From Candidatus Gottesmanbacteria bacterium (lineage in GTDB: Bacteria; Patescibacteria; Microgenomatia; UBA10105; UBA927): a stretch of 64,000 nt of DNA. Numbering within the stretch: the stretch's first letter is position 1; each line of letters starts with the position of its first letter. The stretch spans positions 62,001-126,000 of the forward strand of contig CAIJMI010000004.1 in NCBI GenBank assembly GCA_903821745.1, written 5' to 3'. A program made the position numbers and the translations under genes. This document shows, piece after piece, positions 6,880-14,878 of the stretch. The notes below the pieces were generated by a model that saw only the letters and a program-made list of their open reading frames with translations, did no database searches and was not told where the DNA came from.

Positions 6880-7850
6880 TGTTTGTCAAAAACACTGTGA
6901 ACCGCCTGATCATCATTGATGGAAACGCAATATTACATCGTGCGTTTCATGCACTCCCACCCTTAACTGCACCTGACGGAACGCTTGTACATGCCGTCTA
7001 CGGATTTACATCAATGCTTCTTCGATTGGTAACGGATCTAACACCAACACACCTTGCGGTAACATTTGATAGACCCGCACCGACGTTCAGAAAAAAATTG
7101 TATGCAGACTATCAAATAAAACGACCGAAAATGGATGATGGACTTGCAGGACAAATTCCATTAGTACACGATGTCGTTACTGCAATGCATCTTCCAATAT
7201 TCGAACAAGATGGATTTGAGGCAGATGACATGATCGGTTCGTTATGTAGAAAATATGCAAAAAAAGTCGATCAAATTATCGTGGTCACTGGTGACAAGGA
7301 TATCCTCCAACTGGCAACCGAAACGACAAAAATCTACATGCCAACAAAAGGATTGTCTGAAGCGAAACTATATGGCATGAAAGAGACCCAGGAGCGTCTT
7401 GGTGTCACCCCAACGCAAATTCCGGATTACAAGGCACTCGCAGGAGACAGTTCAGATAATTATCCGGGAGTCCCTGGTATAGGACCAAAAACAGCTGCAG
7501 ATCTCTTAAAAACCTTTGGAACGATCGAAAACCTCTATGCAAGTATCGATACAACAAAAGATACAACCATTTCTCCTCATGTAAAAGCAAAATTGATTGC
7601 ACATAAAGATCTCGCGATACTCTCCAAAACCCTAGCCACAATAAAACAAAACATAAAAATGAAAACGGCAATCAAACCCATTGTAATAGAACAGTTTTCA
7701 ACACAAAAAGTCATTGCAGTATTACAAAGTTTTGGTTTTCATTCTCTTATTAAAAGATTACAAACACCAAAAGGAACGGAGAAACCGGCAGTAAAAAAAC
7801 AAAAGGAAGAACGACAAAAAACAATCGATGAACAGATGTCACTGATATAA
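6879..7850 (+). CDS. 5'-3' exonuclease (free-standing Pol I N-terminal-type FEN domain)
   Basis: About 323 residues match the 5' nuclease domain of DNA polymerase I without any polymerase part. Visible motifs are LIIIDGNAILHRAFHA, VTFDRPAPTFRKKLYADYQ (helical arch start), EQDGFEADDMIGSL (metal-binding acidic cluster), VVTGDKDILQL, LAGDSSDNYPGVPGIGPKTA (H3TH DNA-binding region with acidic ligands). The tail after about residue 290 is Lys/Glu-rich. It would remove RNA primers or flaps during lagging-strand synthesis. Its ATG overlaps the ftsH stop by one base. The -10 box of the next gene overlaps its own stop. Confidence 0.92.
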   Translation: MFVKNTVNRLIIIDGNAILHRAFHALPPLTAPDGTLVHAVYGFTSMLLRLVTDLTPTHLAVTFDRPAPTFRKKLYADYQIKRPKMDDGLAGQIPLVHDVVTAMHLPIFEQDGFEADDMIGSLCRKYAKKVDQIIVVTGDKDILQLATETTKIYMPTKGLSEAKLYGMKETQERLGVTPTQIPDYKALAGDSSDNYPGVPGIGPKTAADLLKTFGTIENLYASIDTTKDTTISPHVKAKLIAHKDLAILSKTLATIKQNIKMKTAIKPIVIEQFSTQKVIAVLQSFGFHSLIKRLQTPKGTEKPAVKKQKEERQKTIDEQMSLI

Positions 7851-7851
7851 T
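7846..7851 (+). promoter_or_regulatory. -10 box (TATAAT) of the GT4 gene, leaderless type
   Basis: A perfect TATAAT overlaps the stop of the exonuclease gene and ends 8 bases before the next ATG (7860), so the mRNA would begin at or within a base or two of the start codon. Confidence 0.5.
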
Positions 7852-7859
7852 ACACATAT

Positions 7860-8972
7860 ATGAAGGTTGCACTGGTTCATGACTACATCAAGGAATATGG
7901 AGGGGCAGAACGGGTACTGGAAGCGCTTCATGAACTGTTTCCGGACGCACCGGTTTTTACCAGCGTGTACTGCCCACAATTTCTGGGCCCACATAAAAAA
8001 CGATTCGCCTCCTGGGATATCCGAACATCCTGGCTCCAACATATTCCGTTAAAAGAAAAACTTATTAGCCCATTACGGCTTCTTGCTCCTTCTGTTTTTA
8101 AACACATGGATTTTGCAGATTTTGATGTGGTTATCGTTTCAGCAACGGGCGCGTATCAGTCAAATATGATCCAAAAAGGAACGGCAACACATATTTGTTA
8201 TTGCCACACACCTCCTCGATATCTGTATGGCTATGCGACCGCACGAAACTGGAAAAAGAATCCTCTTGTACGGATGTTTGGGGAAATAGCAAATCATTTT
8301 CTACGAAATACTGATTTTCAAGCAAGTCAAAATGTGGATTACTTTATTGCTAACTCCAATGAAGTTGCACGACGCATAAAAAAATTTTATAGAAAAGACG
8401 CAACGATTATGTACCCCCCAGTTGATACACCTCACACTACAACCATAATTAAAAAACAAGCATTTTTTCTTACTGGGGGACGACTTGCACAAGCAAAACA
8501 TATTGATCTGGCAATTACTGCCTGTACAACGCTCCACGTACCCCTGAAGGTATTTGGGAAAGGATTTGCCGGCTATGGAGAAGAACTAAAAAGACTTGCT
8601 GGTCCTACTGTTGAATTTTTGGGAGAAATTTCTGATGCAGAAAAATGGCAATACATGAAAACAGCACAAGCGTTCATTTTTCCGTCGGAGGATGAAGATT
8701 TTGGAATATTACCGGTTGAAGCGATGGCTTCGGGAACCCCGGTCATTGCGTATCATTCAGGTGGCGTCATTGAAACAGTTATTGAGAAAAAAACAGGTCT
8801 TTTCTTTCATTCCTTGTCTGCGTCTTCATTGATTGACGCTATACAGAAATTTGAAAAAATGCCAATTGTGTGGTCAAAAGGATGTCAAAAACAAGCGGCT
8901 CAATTTTCTAAAAAGCGATTTCAGGAAAAAATACGTTCATTCATTTCTTCACATGGCACAATGGTGATGTAA
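7860..8972 (+). CDS. Glycosyltransferase family 4
   Basis: A 370-residue GT-B enzyme. The N-terminal half begins KVALVHDYIKEYGGAERVL, the usual glycine-rich acceptor-side loop of GT4 mannosyl/glucosyltransferases, with CYCHTPPRYLYGYA in the middle. The C-terminal half holds GGRLAQAKHIDLAI, FLGEISDAEKW and the donor-binding FPSEDEDFGILPVEAMASGTPV with the EX7E motif. It transfers a sugar from a nucleotide donor at the inner face of the membrane. The acceptor is unknown. It stands just before the polysaccharide locus and may be its first gene. The start ATG lies 8 bases after TATAAT and no RBS is seen. Confidence 0.92.
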   Translation: MKVALVHDYIKEYGGAERVLEALHELFPDAPVFTSVYCPQFLGPHKKRFASWDIRTSWLQHIPLKEKLISPLRLLAPSVFKHMDFADFDVVIVSATGAYQSNMIQKGTATHICYCHTPPRYLYGYATARNWKKNPLVRMFGEIANHFLRNTDFQASQNVDYFIANSNEVARRIKKFYRKDATIMYPPVDTPHTTTIIKKQAFFLTGGRLAQAKHIDLAITACTTLHVPLKVFGKGFAGYGEELKRLAGPTVEFLGEISDAEKWQYMKTAQAFIFPSEDEDFGILPVEAMASGTPVIAYHSGGVIETVIEKKTGLFFHSLSASSLIDAIQKFEKMPIVWSKGCQKQAAQFSKKRFQEKIRSFISSHGTMVM

Positions 8973-9036
8973 AAAGATCGTGTCCACATAACGGGGCAAA
9001 CAAATCACGCACACACCACAAATAAATAATCTCGTG

Positions 9037-9042
9037 TATAAT
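9037..9042 (+). promoter_or_regulatory. -10 box (TATAAT) of the ABC exporter operon, leaderless type
   Basis: TATAAT ends 7 bases before the ATG of the permease gene (9050), so the message should start at the start codon. The -35 region is poor. Confidence 0.6.
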
Positions 9043-9049
9043 TGGGGCA

Positions 9050-9817
9050 ATGAAACGAGGGATAAATCACTATATCGAACTTCTCATGGTGATGACAGAA
9101 AAAGAATTGCGTGCTCGATATAAATACACGGTGTTCGGTTTTCTTTGGCTGATTATTAACCCGTTATTACAAATGCTGGTTATTGGTTTTATCTTCTCTT
9201 TTTTTATGAAAAGCCCTATGGAATATTATTATTTTTATCTTTTTACTGGCCTACTCATTTGGAATTTTTTTTCTCTTTCATTAACCAAAGCCACTCCAAG
9301 CATTGTATTTGAACGCTCCCTTATTAAAAAAGCGATGTTTCCACGAATGGTTATTCCGATAGCAATTATCGCCTCAAATCTTCTTCATCTTTTTATAGCA
9401 ATGATATTACTAATGATTCCGCTTATATTCGTTCATCCAATATCCTTCATGAATATTATCTTTTTAGGTATAGGTTTCATTTTGTTACTTATGTTTACCA
9501 TTGGATTAAGCTTACTTACTTCGGCATTAAACGTACGCTTTCGTGACGTAACATTTTTTGTTCAGGCACTACTTATTGTTTGGTTTTATGCAACACCAAT
9601 TGTATATTCGTTTATGGTAGTCCCAAAAGAATACCATTGGCTTTGGATCTTTAATCCAATGACATCAATCGTGCAGTTTTTTCAATACGCGCTTATGCAT
9701 TATCCACTCCCAACACTATCTATATGTGTCGGAAACATTTTTATTATCATAAGCATAACAATTATGGGTAGTATTATATTTCAAAAGGAAAGTAAAAATT
9801 TTGACGATTGGATCTAA
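9050..9817 (+). CDS. ABC-2 type polysaccharide exporter, permease subunit
   Basis: A 255-residue membrane protein with about six helices and the amphipathic N-terminal segment MTEKELRARYKYTVFGFLWLIINPLLQMLV (shown here in part) typical of Wzm/TagG/RfbA permeases. Further family marks are LNVRFRDVTFFVQALLIVWFYATPIVY and the late FNPMTSIVQFFQYAL. It forms the channel that moves a lipid-linked glycan across the membrane, with the ATPase encoded at 10728-11435. A methyltransferase-like gene sits between the two subunits. Expression is probably from the leaderless promoter at 9037. Codon use is clearly more AT-rich than in the ftsH region. Confidence 0.92.
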   Translation: MKRGINHYIELLMVMTEKELRARYKYTVFGFLWLIINPLLQMLVIGFIFSFFMKSPMEYYYFYLFTGLLIWNFFSLSLTKATPSIVFERSLIKKAMFPRMVIPIAIIASNLLHLFIAMILLMIPLIFVHPISFMNIIFLGIGFILLLMFTIGLSLLTSALNVRFRDVTFFVQALLIVWFYATPIVYSFMVVPKEYHWLWIFNPMTSIVQFFQYALMHYPLPTLSICVGNIFIIISITIMGSIIFQKESKNFDDWI

Positions 9818-9818
9818 T

Positions 9819-10724
9819 ATGTGGATTGGCGATATTATCATTGGGGTACGGTATTATACCGCCATTATCGCGTACATCGTAATTTGCATCATACTCGTAT
9901 CACTAAAGATTTCAAATATTTTTTTGTGGCTACTTATATTTCCTCTCTGCATGGGTATCACCATAGTCTACTTGCTATACAAGCATGGATGTACTCGACG
10001 AGTACTCAAATTTATTGATCAGGGAATAGAACACGAAGTAAGAGAATATATAAATTTTAGAAATAATTTACTTAATTATCGATATATAACCGCCTCAAAA
10101 AAATTAGATACCACCTCTTGTGAATCCGTCATATATACAAATAATCCATCAACTTGGGCCTATTTTGACATCGTACGAACAATCATTCATGAAAAAAATC
10201 TTACACCTCATCGAATACTTATTCTTGGAGGGGGTGGAGGTTCTTTTATACATACTTTTTTACAATCGTATGCATCTATTCATATAGACGCTGTTGAAAT
10301 ATCAAAAAAAATGATTGGGGTTACAAATCAATACGTATTAGAAAAAAGAGACAAAGATAATATCACGTGGATACATCAAAATGCATTTCAATATATAAAA
10401 AATCTATTCCCAACTCAACCAAAATACGACTGCATCATTGTTGATCTCTTTAAGCATGGGTTTATGTCTGGAAAAGAAGAGTATGAACCGTTGTTTATTC
10501 GATCGCTCCAGTCATTATTATATAAAAACGGTTTCCTATTTATTAATTTTGGGTATAATTCCATCAGATTTAATCATTTACTAACAGCCTACAAAAAGGA
10601 AATCCATCCGTTTAATGTATATTTATACCATACGTCTATTATTGCTCATCTGTATCACAATAATATTATTGGGGTTAACTGCAAACTTAAAAATACAATG
10701 CACCATGTTATTCCACTTCAATAA
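9819..10724 (+). CDS. Membrane-anchored methyltransferase-like (spermidine synthase fold) protein
   Basis: About 301 residues. Two hydrophobic helices at residues 5-50 (RYYTAIIAYIVICIILV and FLWLLIFPLCMGITIVYLLY) are followed by a Rossmann domain with the SAM-binding loop RILILGGGGGSFIHTFL, the acidic end of strand 2 (IDAVEISKKMI), and KYDCIIVDLFKHGF. The layout matches spermidine synthase-like methyltransferases. The role is unknown; lying between the permease and ATPase of a glycan exporter, it may cap or modify the exported chain. A TTG at 9801 opens the frame earlier, but ATG 9819 directly follows the permease stop (TAATATG). Confidence 0.7.
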   Translation: MWIGDIIIGVRYYTAIIAYIVICIILVSLKISNIFLWLLIFPLCMGITIVYLLYKHGCTRRVLKFIDQGIEHEVREYINFRNNLLNYRYITASKKLDTTSCESVIYTNNPSTWAYFDIVRTIIHEKNLTPHRILILGGGGGSFIHTFLQSYASIHIDAVEISKKMIGVTNQYVLEKRDKDNITWIHQNAFQYIKNLFPTQPKYDCIIVDLFKHGFMSGKEEYEPLFIRSLQSLLYKNGFLFINFGYNSIRFNHLLTAYKKEIHPFNVYLYHTSIIAHLYHNNIIGVNCKLKNTMHHVIPLQ

Positions 10725-10727
10725 TAT

Positions 10728-11435
10728 ATGAATACGATCGCCGTACAACTATTAAACATAAAAAAAGAATATAGTATTCACCATGAAAAGCCGACGCTAG
10801 TAGAAAAATTTATTCGAAGCAATAACGAACGCTTTATTGCATTGCATAATATTAATCTCACAATTGCCAAAGGGGAAAGAATTGGCATTGTTGGACCAAA
10901 CGGATCAGGAAAAACGACACTACTCAAAATTATTGCTGGAATAACAGCTCCGACAAAAGGGTCCGTTAAAACACAAGGGAATATTGTTTCTTTAATTGAT
11001 TTACAAGCTGGGTTTCATCCAGATTTAAGTGGATACAAAAATATTTTTTTAAATGGTTTACTGCTTGGAATGGAAAAAAAAGAAATAGAAGCGAAATGTC
11101 ACTCAATTATCGAATTTGCTGATATTCATCAATTTATTGATGCTCCTATGTTTACCTATTCAAGCGGCATGGCTCTTCGACTTGGATTTGCTATCGCTAT
11201 TCACGCAGATCCGGATATTTTACTATTCGATGAGGGCTTGAGTGTAGGAGATAAGAATTTTCAAAAAAAATCTTCAAAAAAAATTCAGGCGTTAATGAAA
11301 AAAAAATTAACAGTAGTAATTGTCTCACACCAAATGACGTTAATGAAAAAATTATGCTCGAGATTTGTTATATTACAGAATGGATCAATACTGTCGGATG
11401 GTCCAAAATCAACACTCTCTCGCTATGGATATTAA
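10728..11435 (+). CDS. ABC polysaccharide exporter, ATP-binding subunit (Wzt-like)
   Basis: A 235-residue ATPase with Walker A GIVGPNGSGKTTLLKI (about residues 57-72), the Q loop region SLIDLQAGFHPDLSGY typical of Wzt/TagH exporters, the signature YSSGMALRLGFAIA, Walker B ILLFDEGLSVGD and switch VVIVSHQM. The C-terminal carbohydrate-binding extension found in some Wzt proteins is missing, which suggests export without recognition of a chain-end modification by this subunit. It starts 3 bases after the methyltransferase-like gene, in one operon with the permease. Confidence 0.94.
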   Translation: MNTIAVQLLNIKKEYSIHHEKPTLVEKFIRSNNERFIALHNINLTIAKGERIGIVGPNGSGKTTLLKIIAGITAPTKGSVKTQGNIVSLIDLQAGFHPDLSGYKNIFLNGLLLGMEKKEIEAKCHSIIEFADIHQFIDAPMFTYSSGMALRLGFAIAIHADPDILLFDEGLSVGDKNFQKKSSKKIQALMKKKLTVVIVSHQMTLMKKLCSRFVILQNGSILSDGPKSTLSRYGY

Positions 11436-11438
11436 CAC

Positions 11439-12224
11439 ATGAATAAAAACATTCCGACCGCATTAATACAAATATCCATTGGTACAACAACACTATTACT
11501 TGATATATCAAGTAATCAAATAATAAAGTTTTTTGTTCATCTTTACCCACAAATCAAATCCAACAAAAACAACAAGTATTGTGCGAGAGGCCAAATCAGA
11601 TTAAGAGGTAATACTACCAAAACTGATATTGATCTAAAAAAACAAACCTTTATTATTTCAACGCCAAAGAAAAGGCCAGCACTTCCAGTTATTTGTGACA
11701 TGCTCCGAGGGGCAGTCAGCCAATTTCTTCCATTATCAAATATTTTTCTCATGCACGCATCCGTTATTATTTCAAATAACTATGCATATATTTTTGCAGG
11801 GTCTATCGGAGCAGGTAAATCAACGATCAGAAAACTTTTAAGTTCATATACATCGTATGGAGATGATAGTGCTGTATTGGAGCTGATACATAACACGTGG
11901 CGTGTATACCCATCTCCATTTTATGAAACTACTAAATGCGTTTACTCAGGAAAGGGCATGCCGATTAAAGGCATATATTTTATACAAAAAGATACTAAAA
12001 CACGCGTACAAAAATTACCTGCCTCAACTGCATATATAGAAATAGCGAAAAATTTAAAACACTATCTAATTGAACCATTTTCAATCAAAAATAACGTACC
12101 CAAGTTCAAAACACCTATCGGTATGAAGGTTAATGCTTTATGTGAACATGCAGCGAAACATATTCCGTGTTACACACTCAATTTCTCAAATAAAAATCTT
12201 GCCTTTTGGAAAAAAATACTCTAG
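11439..12224 (+). CDS. HprK-related serine kinase-like protein
   Basis: About 261 residues, starting 3 bases after the ATPase gene. The centre shows the HPr kinase C-domain arrangement: FLMHASVIISNNYAYIFAGS, P-loop GSIGAGKST (near residue 120) and YTSYGDDSAVLEL with the acidic pair after strand 2, then KGIYFIQKD. The N-terminal HPr kinase domain is absent. This is the layout of the HprK-related kinases that occur with PqqD-like proteins in polysaccharide or peptide-modifying loci, and a PqqD-like gene follows directly. Substrate and function are unknown for the group; ATP-dependent phosphorylation of a small molecule or peptide is an inference. Confidence 0.78.
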   Translation: MNKNIPTALIQISIGTTTLLLDISSNQIIKFFVHLYPQIKSNKNNKYCARGQIRLRGNTTKTDIDLKKQTFIISTPKKRPALPVICDMLRGAVSQFLPLSNIFLMHASVIISNNYAYIFAGSIGAGKSTIRKLLSSYTSYGDDSAVLELIHNTWRVYPSPFYETTKCVYSGKGMPIKGIYFIQKDTKTRVQKLPASTAYIEIAKNLKHYLIEPFSIKNNVPKFKTPIGMKVNALCEHAAKHIPCYTLNFSNKNLAFWKKIL

Positions 12225-12233
12225 ACTCAAACA

Positions 12234-12515
12234 ATGAAAAGTGTCCAGATAAATTCCATAGTAATAAAGAACAAGGATGTTATACAAAAAGAGCTTGATG
12301 GGATCACGTATCTGATGAATCCTAATGAAATGACAATACACACGCTTAATCATACCGCTTCATTTATATGGAACTCTTTCAATAAGAAAATATCCATGCA
12401 GAAATTAGTCAAAGCATTAACCAAAACCTATGCAATAGATGAACATGTTGCAGTACGTGATCTTCTTGAGTTTGTTCGTTTATACGTCGATCACGGCATG
12501 CTACGAATCATATAA
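12234..12515 (+). CDS. PqqD-family protein (RiPP recognition element-like winged helix)
   Basis: A 93-residue protein with the PqqD fold pattern: an N-terminal beta hairpin (KDGITYLMNPNEMTIHTLN-like; the visible strand is ELDGITYLMN), then the conserved NHTASFIWNSF, then the three-helix wing ISMQKLVKALTKTYAID and VRDLLEFVRLYVDHGMLRI. PqqD-like domains bind leader peptides of ribosomal peptides and hand them to modifying enzymes. It sits between the HprK-like gene and the PIG-L deacetylase gene, whose start overlaps its stop by one base. No candidate precursor peptide was found next to it. Confidence 0.82.
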   Translation: MKSVQINSIVIKNKDVIQKELDGITYLMNPNEMTIHTLNHTASFIWNSFNKKISMQKLVKALTKTYAIDEHVAVRDLLEFVRLYVDHGMLRII

Positions 12516-13261
12516 TGCCTCTCTTATCACACTGGTTACAACAACAAAGAAACAAAAATATTCTATTTATTTTTGCGCATCCGGACGATGAAATTCTTTC
12601 TTCTGGAGCACTTCTCTATTGGTGTTCCTCACATACATACAACGTTCATGTGCTAATTCTCACTCAAGGAGAAAAGGGAATAAACTTGATTCCTAAAACC
12701 ACTGATTCGCTCGCGAAAATTCGACGAAAGGAATTCGAAATGGTTATGAACACTCTTCGTATAAAAAATGCCACCTTGTTACCTTTTCCAGATGGGAACT
12801 TAATTTCACAGGTCAAACAAACTACCTCAAAAATCAAATCCTATATTATAAAAAATAACATTGGTATCATAGCAACGCATAACCAAGATGGGGGAGATGG
12901 TCACCCAGACCACATAACAGTAAGTAGGGTGTGTAAAGAACTCGCTTCAATACATAAAATTGCCTTACTATTTAGTATTAATCCGCTTACCTATAAAAAG
13001 AACAGTCGCTTGGGTAAGAATCAATTCCAACTTCTCCTTTCAAAAATAAGTAAAAAGCGTCAAATATCGCTGTTACGACTGTATAGAAGCCAAATCTCAA
13101 ATCACACTCTTACCATGGTCATGGTGAAGCAATTATTTGTCCCATTTGAGGTGTATCAGCTTGTTGATGTGAAAAAAAAACTAACTTTTGAATATAAAGA
13201 ATTTCAATGTAAAACCTATACGTTTTCTCCAAAGAAAGAAACCGAGATACTTCCGAAGTAG
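12515..13261 (+). CDS. PIG-L family deacetylase (LmbE-like)
   Basis: A 248-residue zinc-dependent N-acetyl-sugar deacetylase. The metal-binding motif AHPDDEILSSGALLYW is near residue 23, with HVLILTQGEKG following, and the second histidine motif DGGDGHPDHITVS lies around residue 130. It removes acetyl groups from N-acetylglucosamine-type sugars, here probably of the exported glycan or its lipid intermediate. It overlaps the PqqD gene by one base (TAATG), so the exporter, kinase, PqqD and deacetylase genes form one operon from 9050 to 13261. Confidence 0.9.
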   Translation: MPLLSHWLQQQRNKNILFIFAHPDDEILSSGALLYWCSSHTYNVHVLILTQGEKGINLIPKTTDSLAKIRRKEFEMVMNTLRIKNATLLPFPDGNLISQVKQTTSKIKSYIIKNNIGIIATHNQDGGDGHPDHITVSRVCKELASIHKIALLFSINPLTYKKNSRLGKNQFQLLLSKISKKRQISLLRLYRSQISNHTLTMVMVKQLFVPFEVYQLVDVKKKLTFEYKEFQCKTYTFSPKKETEILPK

Positions 13262-13485
13262 AATAAATGAAATTCTATAAGAATTATACGCTTGAAGCAA
13301 CTGTGTCTGTATTCAAAACTGTCAACTTTTCAATTGTCACACTTGGTTTTTTATATACTTGCTTCACCTTTACACTATTAACTTGTTTATTCATGGGCAA
13401 AAAAGTAAATGAATCTACTAAAACTAGTATAGAATTTTGTGCAATACCTTGTCAACAACATACCAAATAAAGTATTTTCTCGTGC

Positions 13486-13491
13486 TATAAT
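13486..13491 (+). promoter_or_regulatory. Extended -10 promoter (TGC-TATAAT), leaderless type
   Basis: TGCTATAAT ends 7 bases before ATG 13499 of the next glycosyltransferase gene. This position rules out the longer frame that opens at 13439. Confidence 0.65.
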
Positions 13492-13498
13492 GGCCTTC

Positions 13499-14485
13499 AT
13501 GAGTCACCTACATAAGATTACTGTTATTATTCCCACGTACAAAAGGCCAAAAACACTAAATAAAACACTGAAGGTATTATCAAAACAGTACCCAAAACCA
13601 TATCAGGTTATTGTTGTAGACAATAGTAGTAATCAAGAAGCTTCTCTAATCGTTTCGTTATTCAAAAATACGTTGCCAATTGAATATTATGTAGCCAAAA
13701 AAAGGGGTCCCTCATACGCACGTAATATAGGATATGAACACGCACGAGGTGAAATTATTGCTTTGTTAGATGACGATTGTGTTCCGACAAATAACTGGTG
13801 TAAAGAAATTATTAACACATATAAAACAAATGCGTATGCGCACGTTGTCTTTCAAGAAAAATGTCAACATATTTTCCCAAATACGAACTTCATGACTGAA
13901 ATGTTTTATTTTCGAAATACTCGATATAAAACAACTGGTTTCAGAGAAGACAAATTTAGGGTGATAGATGGCGTTCATGCTGGTTGTTGTTTTATGAATA
14001 GATCAGTTCTTTATACCTTACGGTACCTTTTTGATACAGAATTATTTCCTTTTATTGGAGAGGAATATGATTTTAGTATCCGAGCACAACTTGCTGGCTG
14101 CATATTTCTTGAACACAATAAAGTATCAGTTACACATTATAAACAACCACTTCGTAGGATTGATAAATCCTTCCATAATGCATTTATGATTGGGCGTTGC
14201 TTGGGAATAACTCAATATAAATATCCAGTTGCTTCTAAAGTAATAAAACTATTTTCTAAAGAGAAGAATTCAATTCAAAAGAAAGAGTTTTTCGCTATAA
14301 TGACCAATTATTCACTGTTTCTAAGGCGTTTTAAACAAAAATCTGTTTTTTGGAAAATCTCCGCATTCTTGTATGAGGTGCTGAGGTCAACAATCATTTA
14401 CTTTGGTTATATCTATGGATCAGTATGGTACGTATATTATGCTAAACGTTTCAAAAATACCTCACCTTTGAGTACGTTCCAATAA
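13499..14485 (+). CDS. Glycosyltransferase family 2
   Basis: About 328 residues. The GT-A fold is shown by KITVIIPTYKRPKTLNKTL, VIVVDNSSNQEASL, the glycine/arginine region KRGPSYARNIGYEHARGEI and the metal-binding IALLDDDCVPTNNW (DXD). Further on, FIGEEYDFSIRAQLAG matches the ED-type catalytic base region. The last 60 residues are hydrophobic/basic (STIIYFGYIYGSVWYVYY) and may touch the membrane. The start at 13499 follows the leaderless promoter. The 3' end overlaps the end of the peptidase gene on the other strand by 49 bases. Confidence 0.9.
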   Translation: MSHLHKITVIIPTYKRPKTLNKTLKVLSKQYPKPYQVIVVDNSSNQEASLIVSLFKNTLPIEYYVAKKRGPSYARNIGYEHARGEIIALLDDDCVPTNNWCKEIINTYKTNAYAHVVFQEKCQHIFPNTNFMTEMFYFRNTRYKTTGFREDKFRVIDGVHAGCCFMNRSVLYTLRYLFDTELFPFIGEEYDFSIRAQLAGCIFLEHNKVSVTHYKQPLRRIDKSFHNAFMIGRCLGITQYKYPVASKVIKLFSKEKNSIQKKEFFAIMTNYSLFLRRFKQKSVFWKISAFLYEVLRSTIIYFGYIYGSVWYVYYAKRFKNTSPLSTFQ

Positions 14486-14877
14486 AAAATAAACACAGCG
14501 TTGCTAATAACAGAAAAACGAAACATATTTCTTTTAGAAAGAAATACGATACCTCTCTGCATGATTCTTGAAGCAGGGGAACGAAGACTATACATGACGC
14601 CTTCATAGCCAACACCAGAAACCACTCCAATAAATTGGTTTTGTTTAAACCAACCATCGACACCATGCAAAGTGTCTCCTTTCACTTGAAATAATGGTTT
14701 CTTCTTTCGAATACTAATAATCCGGTGACCAAACAGGCCTTTCCGAGAAAAAACAACAATATCGCCAAGTTCTAAGTGTGGTTGTGGTACAACTTGCACA
14801 AGCATCCCGGTCCGTAATAATGGTGTCATACTGGTGCCTTGAACAATAAAATAACGTAAAGATCTTATCTTACCCAT
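14437..14877 (-). CDS. S26-type signal peptidase-like protein (Ser-His type)
   Basis: A 146-residue protein. VQGTSMTPLLRTGMLVQV contains the serine motif SMxP of S26 peptidases; GDIVVFSRKGLFGHRIISI has the His-Arg pair that replaces lysine in the SipW/ER-type enzymes; and FQVKGDTLHGVDGWF matches the third conserved box. It lacks an N-terminal membrane anchor, but the C-terminus has a hydrophobic stretch (VISNAVFIFYW). Members of this type occur beside PqqD, HprK-like and NTP_transf_5 genes. Here the nucleotidyltransferase gene ends 2 bases upstream. It may cut an exported peptide, but the substrate is not visible. Confidence 0.75.
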   Translation of the reverse strand: MGKIRSLRYFIVQGTSMTPLLRTGMLVQVVPQPHLELGDIVVFSRKGLFGHRIISIRKKKPLFQVKGDTLHGVDGWFKQNQFIGVVSGVGYEGVMYSLRSPASRIMQRGIVFLSKRNMFRFSVISNAVFIFYWNVLKGEVFLKRLA

Positions 14878-14878
14878 A

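Noticed and set aside
13267..13470. 67-codon ORF after the PIG-L gene
   Set aside because: It has no RBS, an odd composition (Phe, Thr and Cys-rich) and contains the promoter of the next gene; probably non-coding, although one hydrophobic stretch is present.
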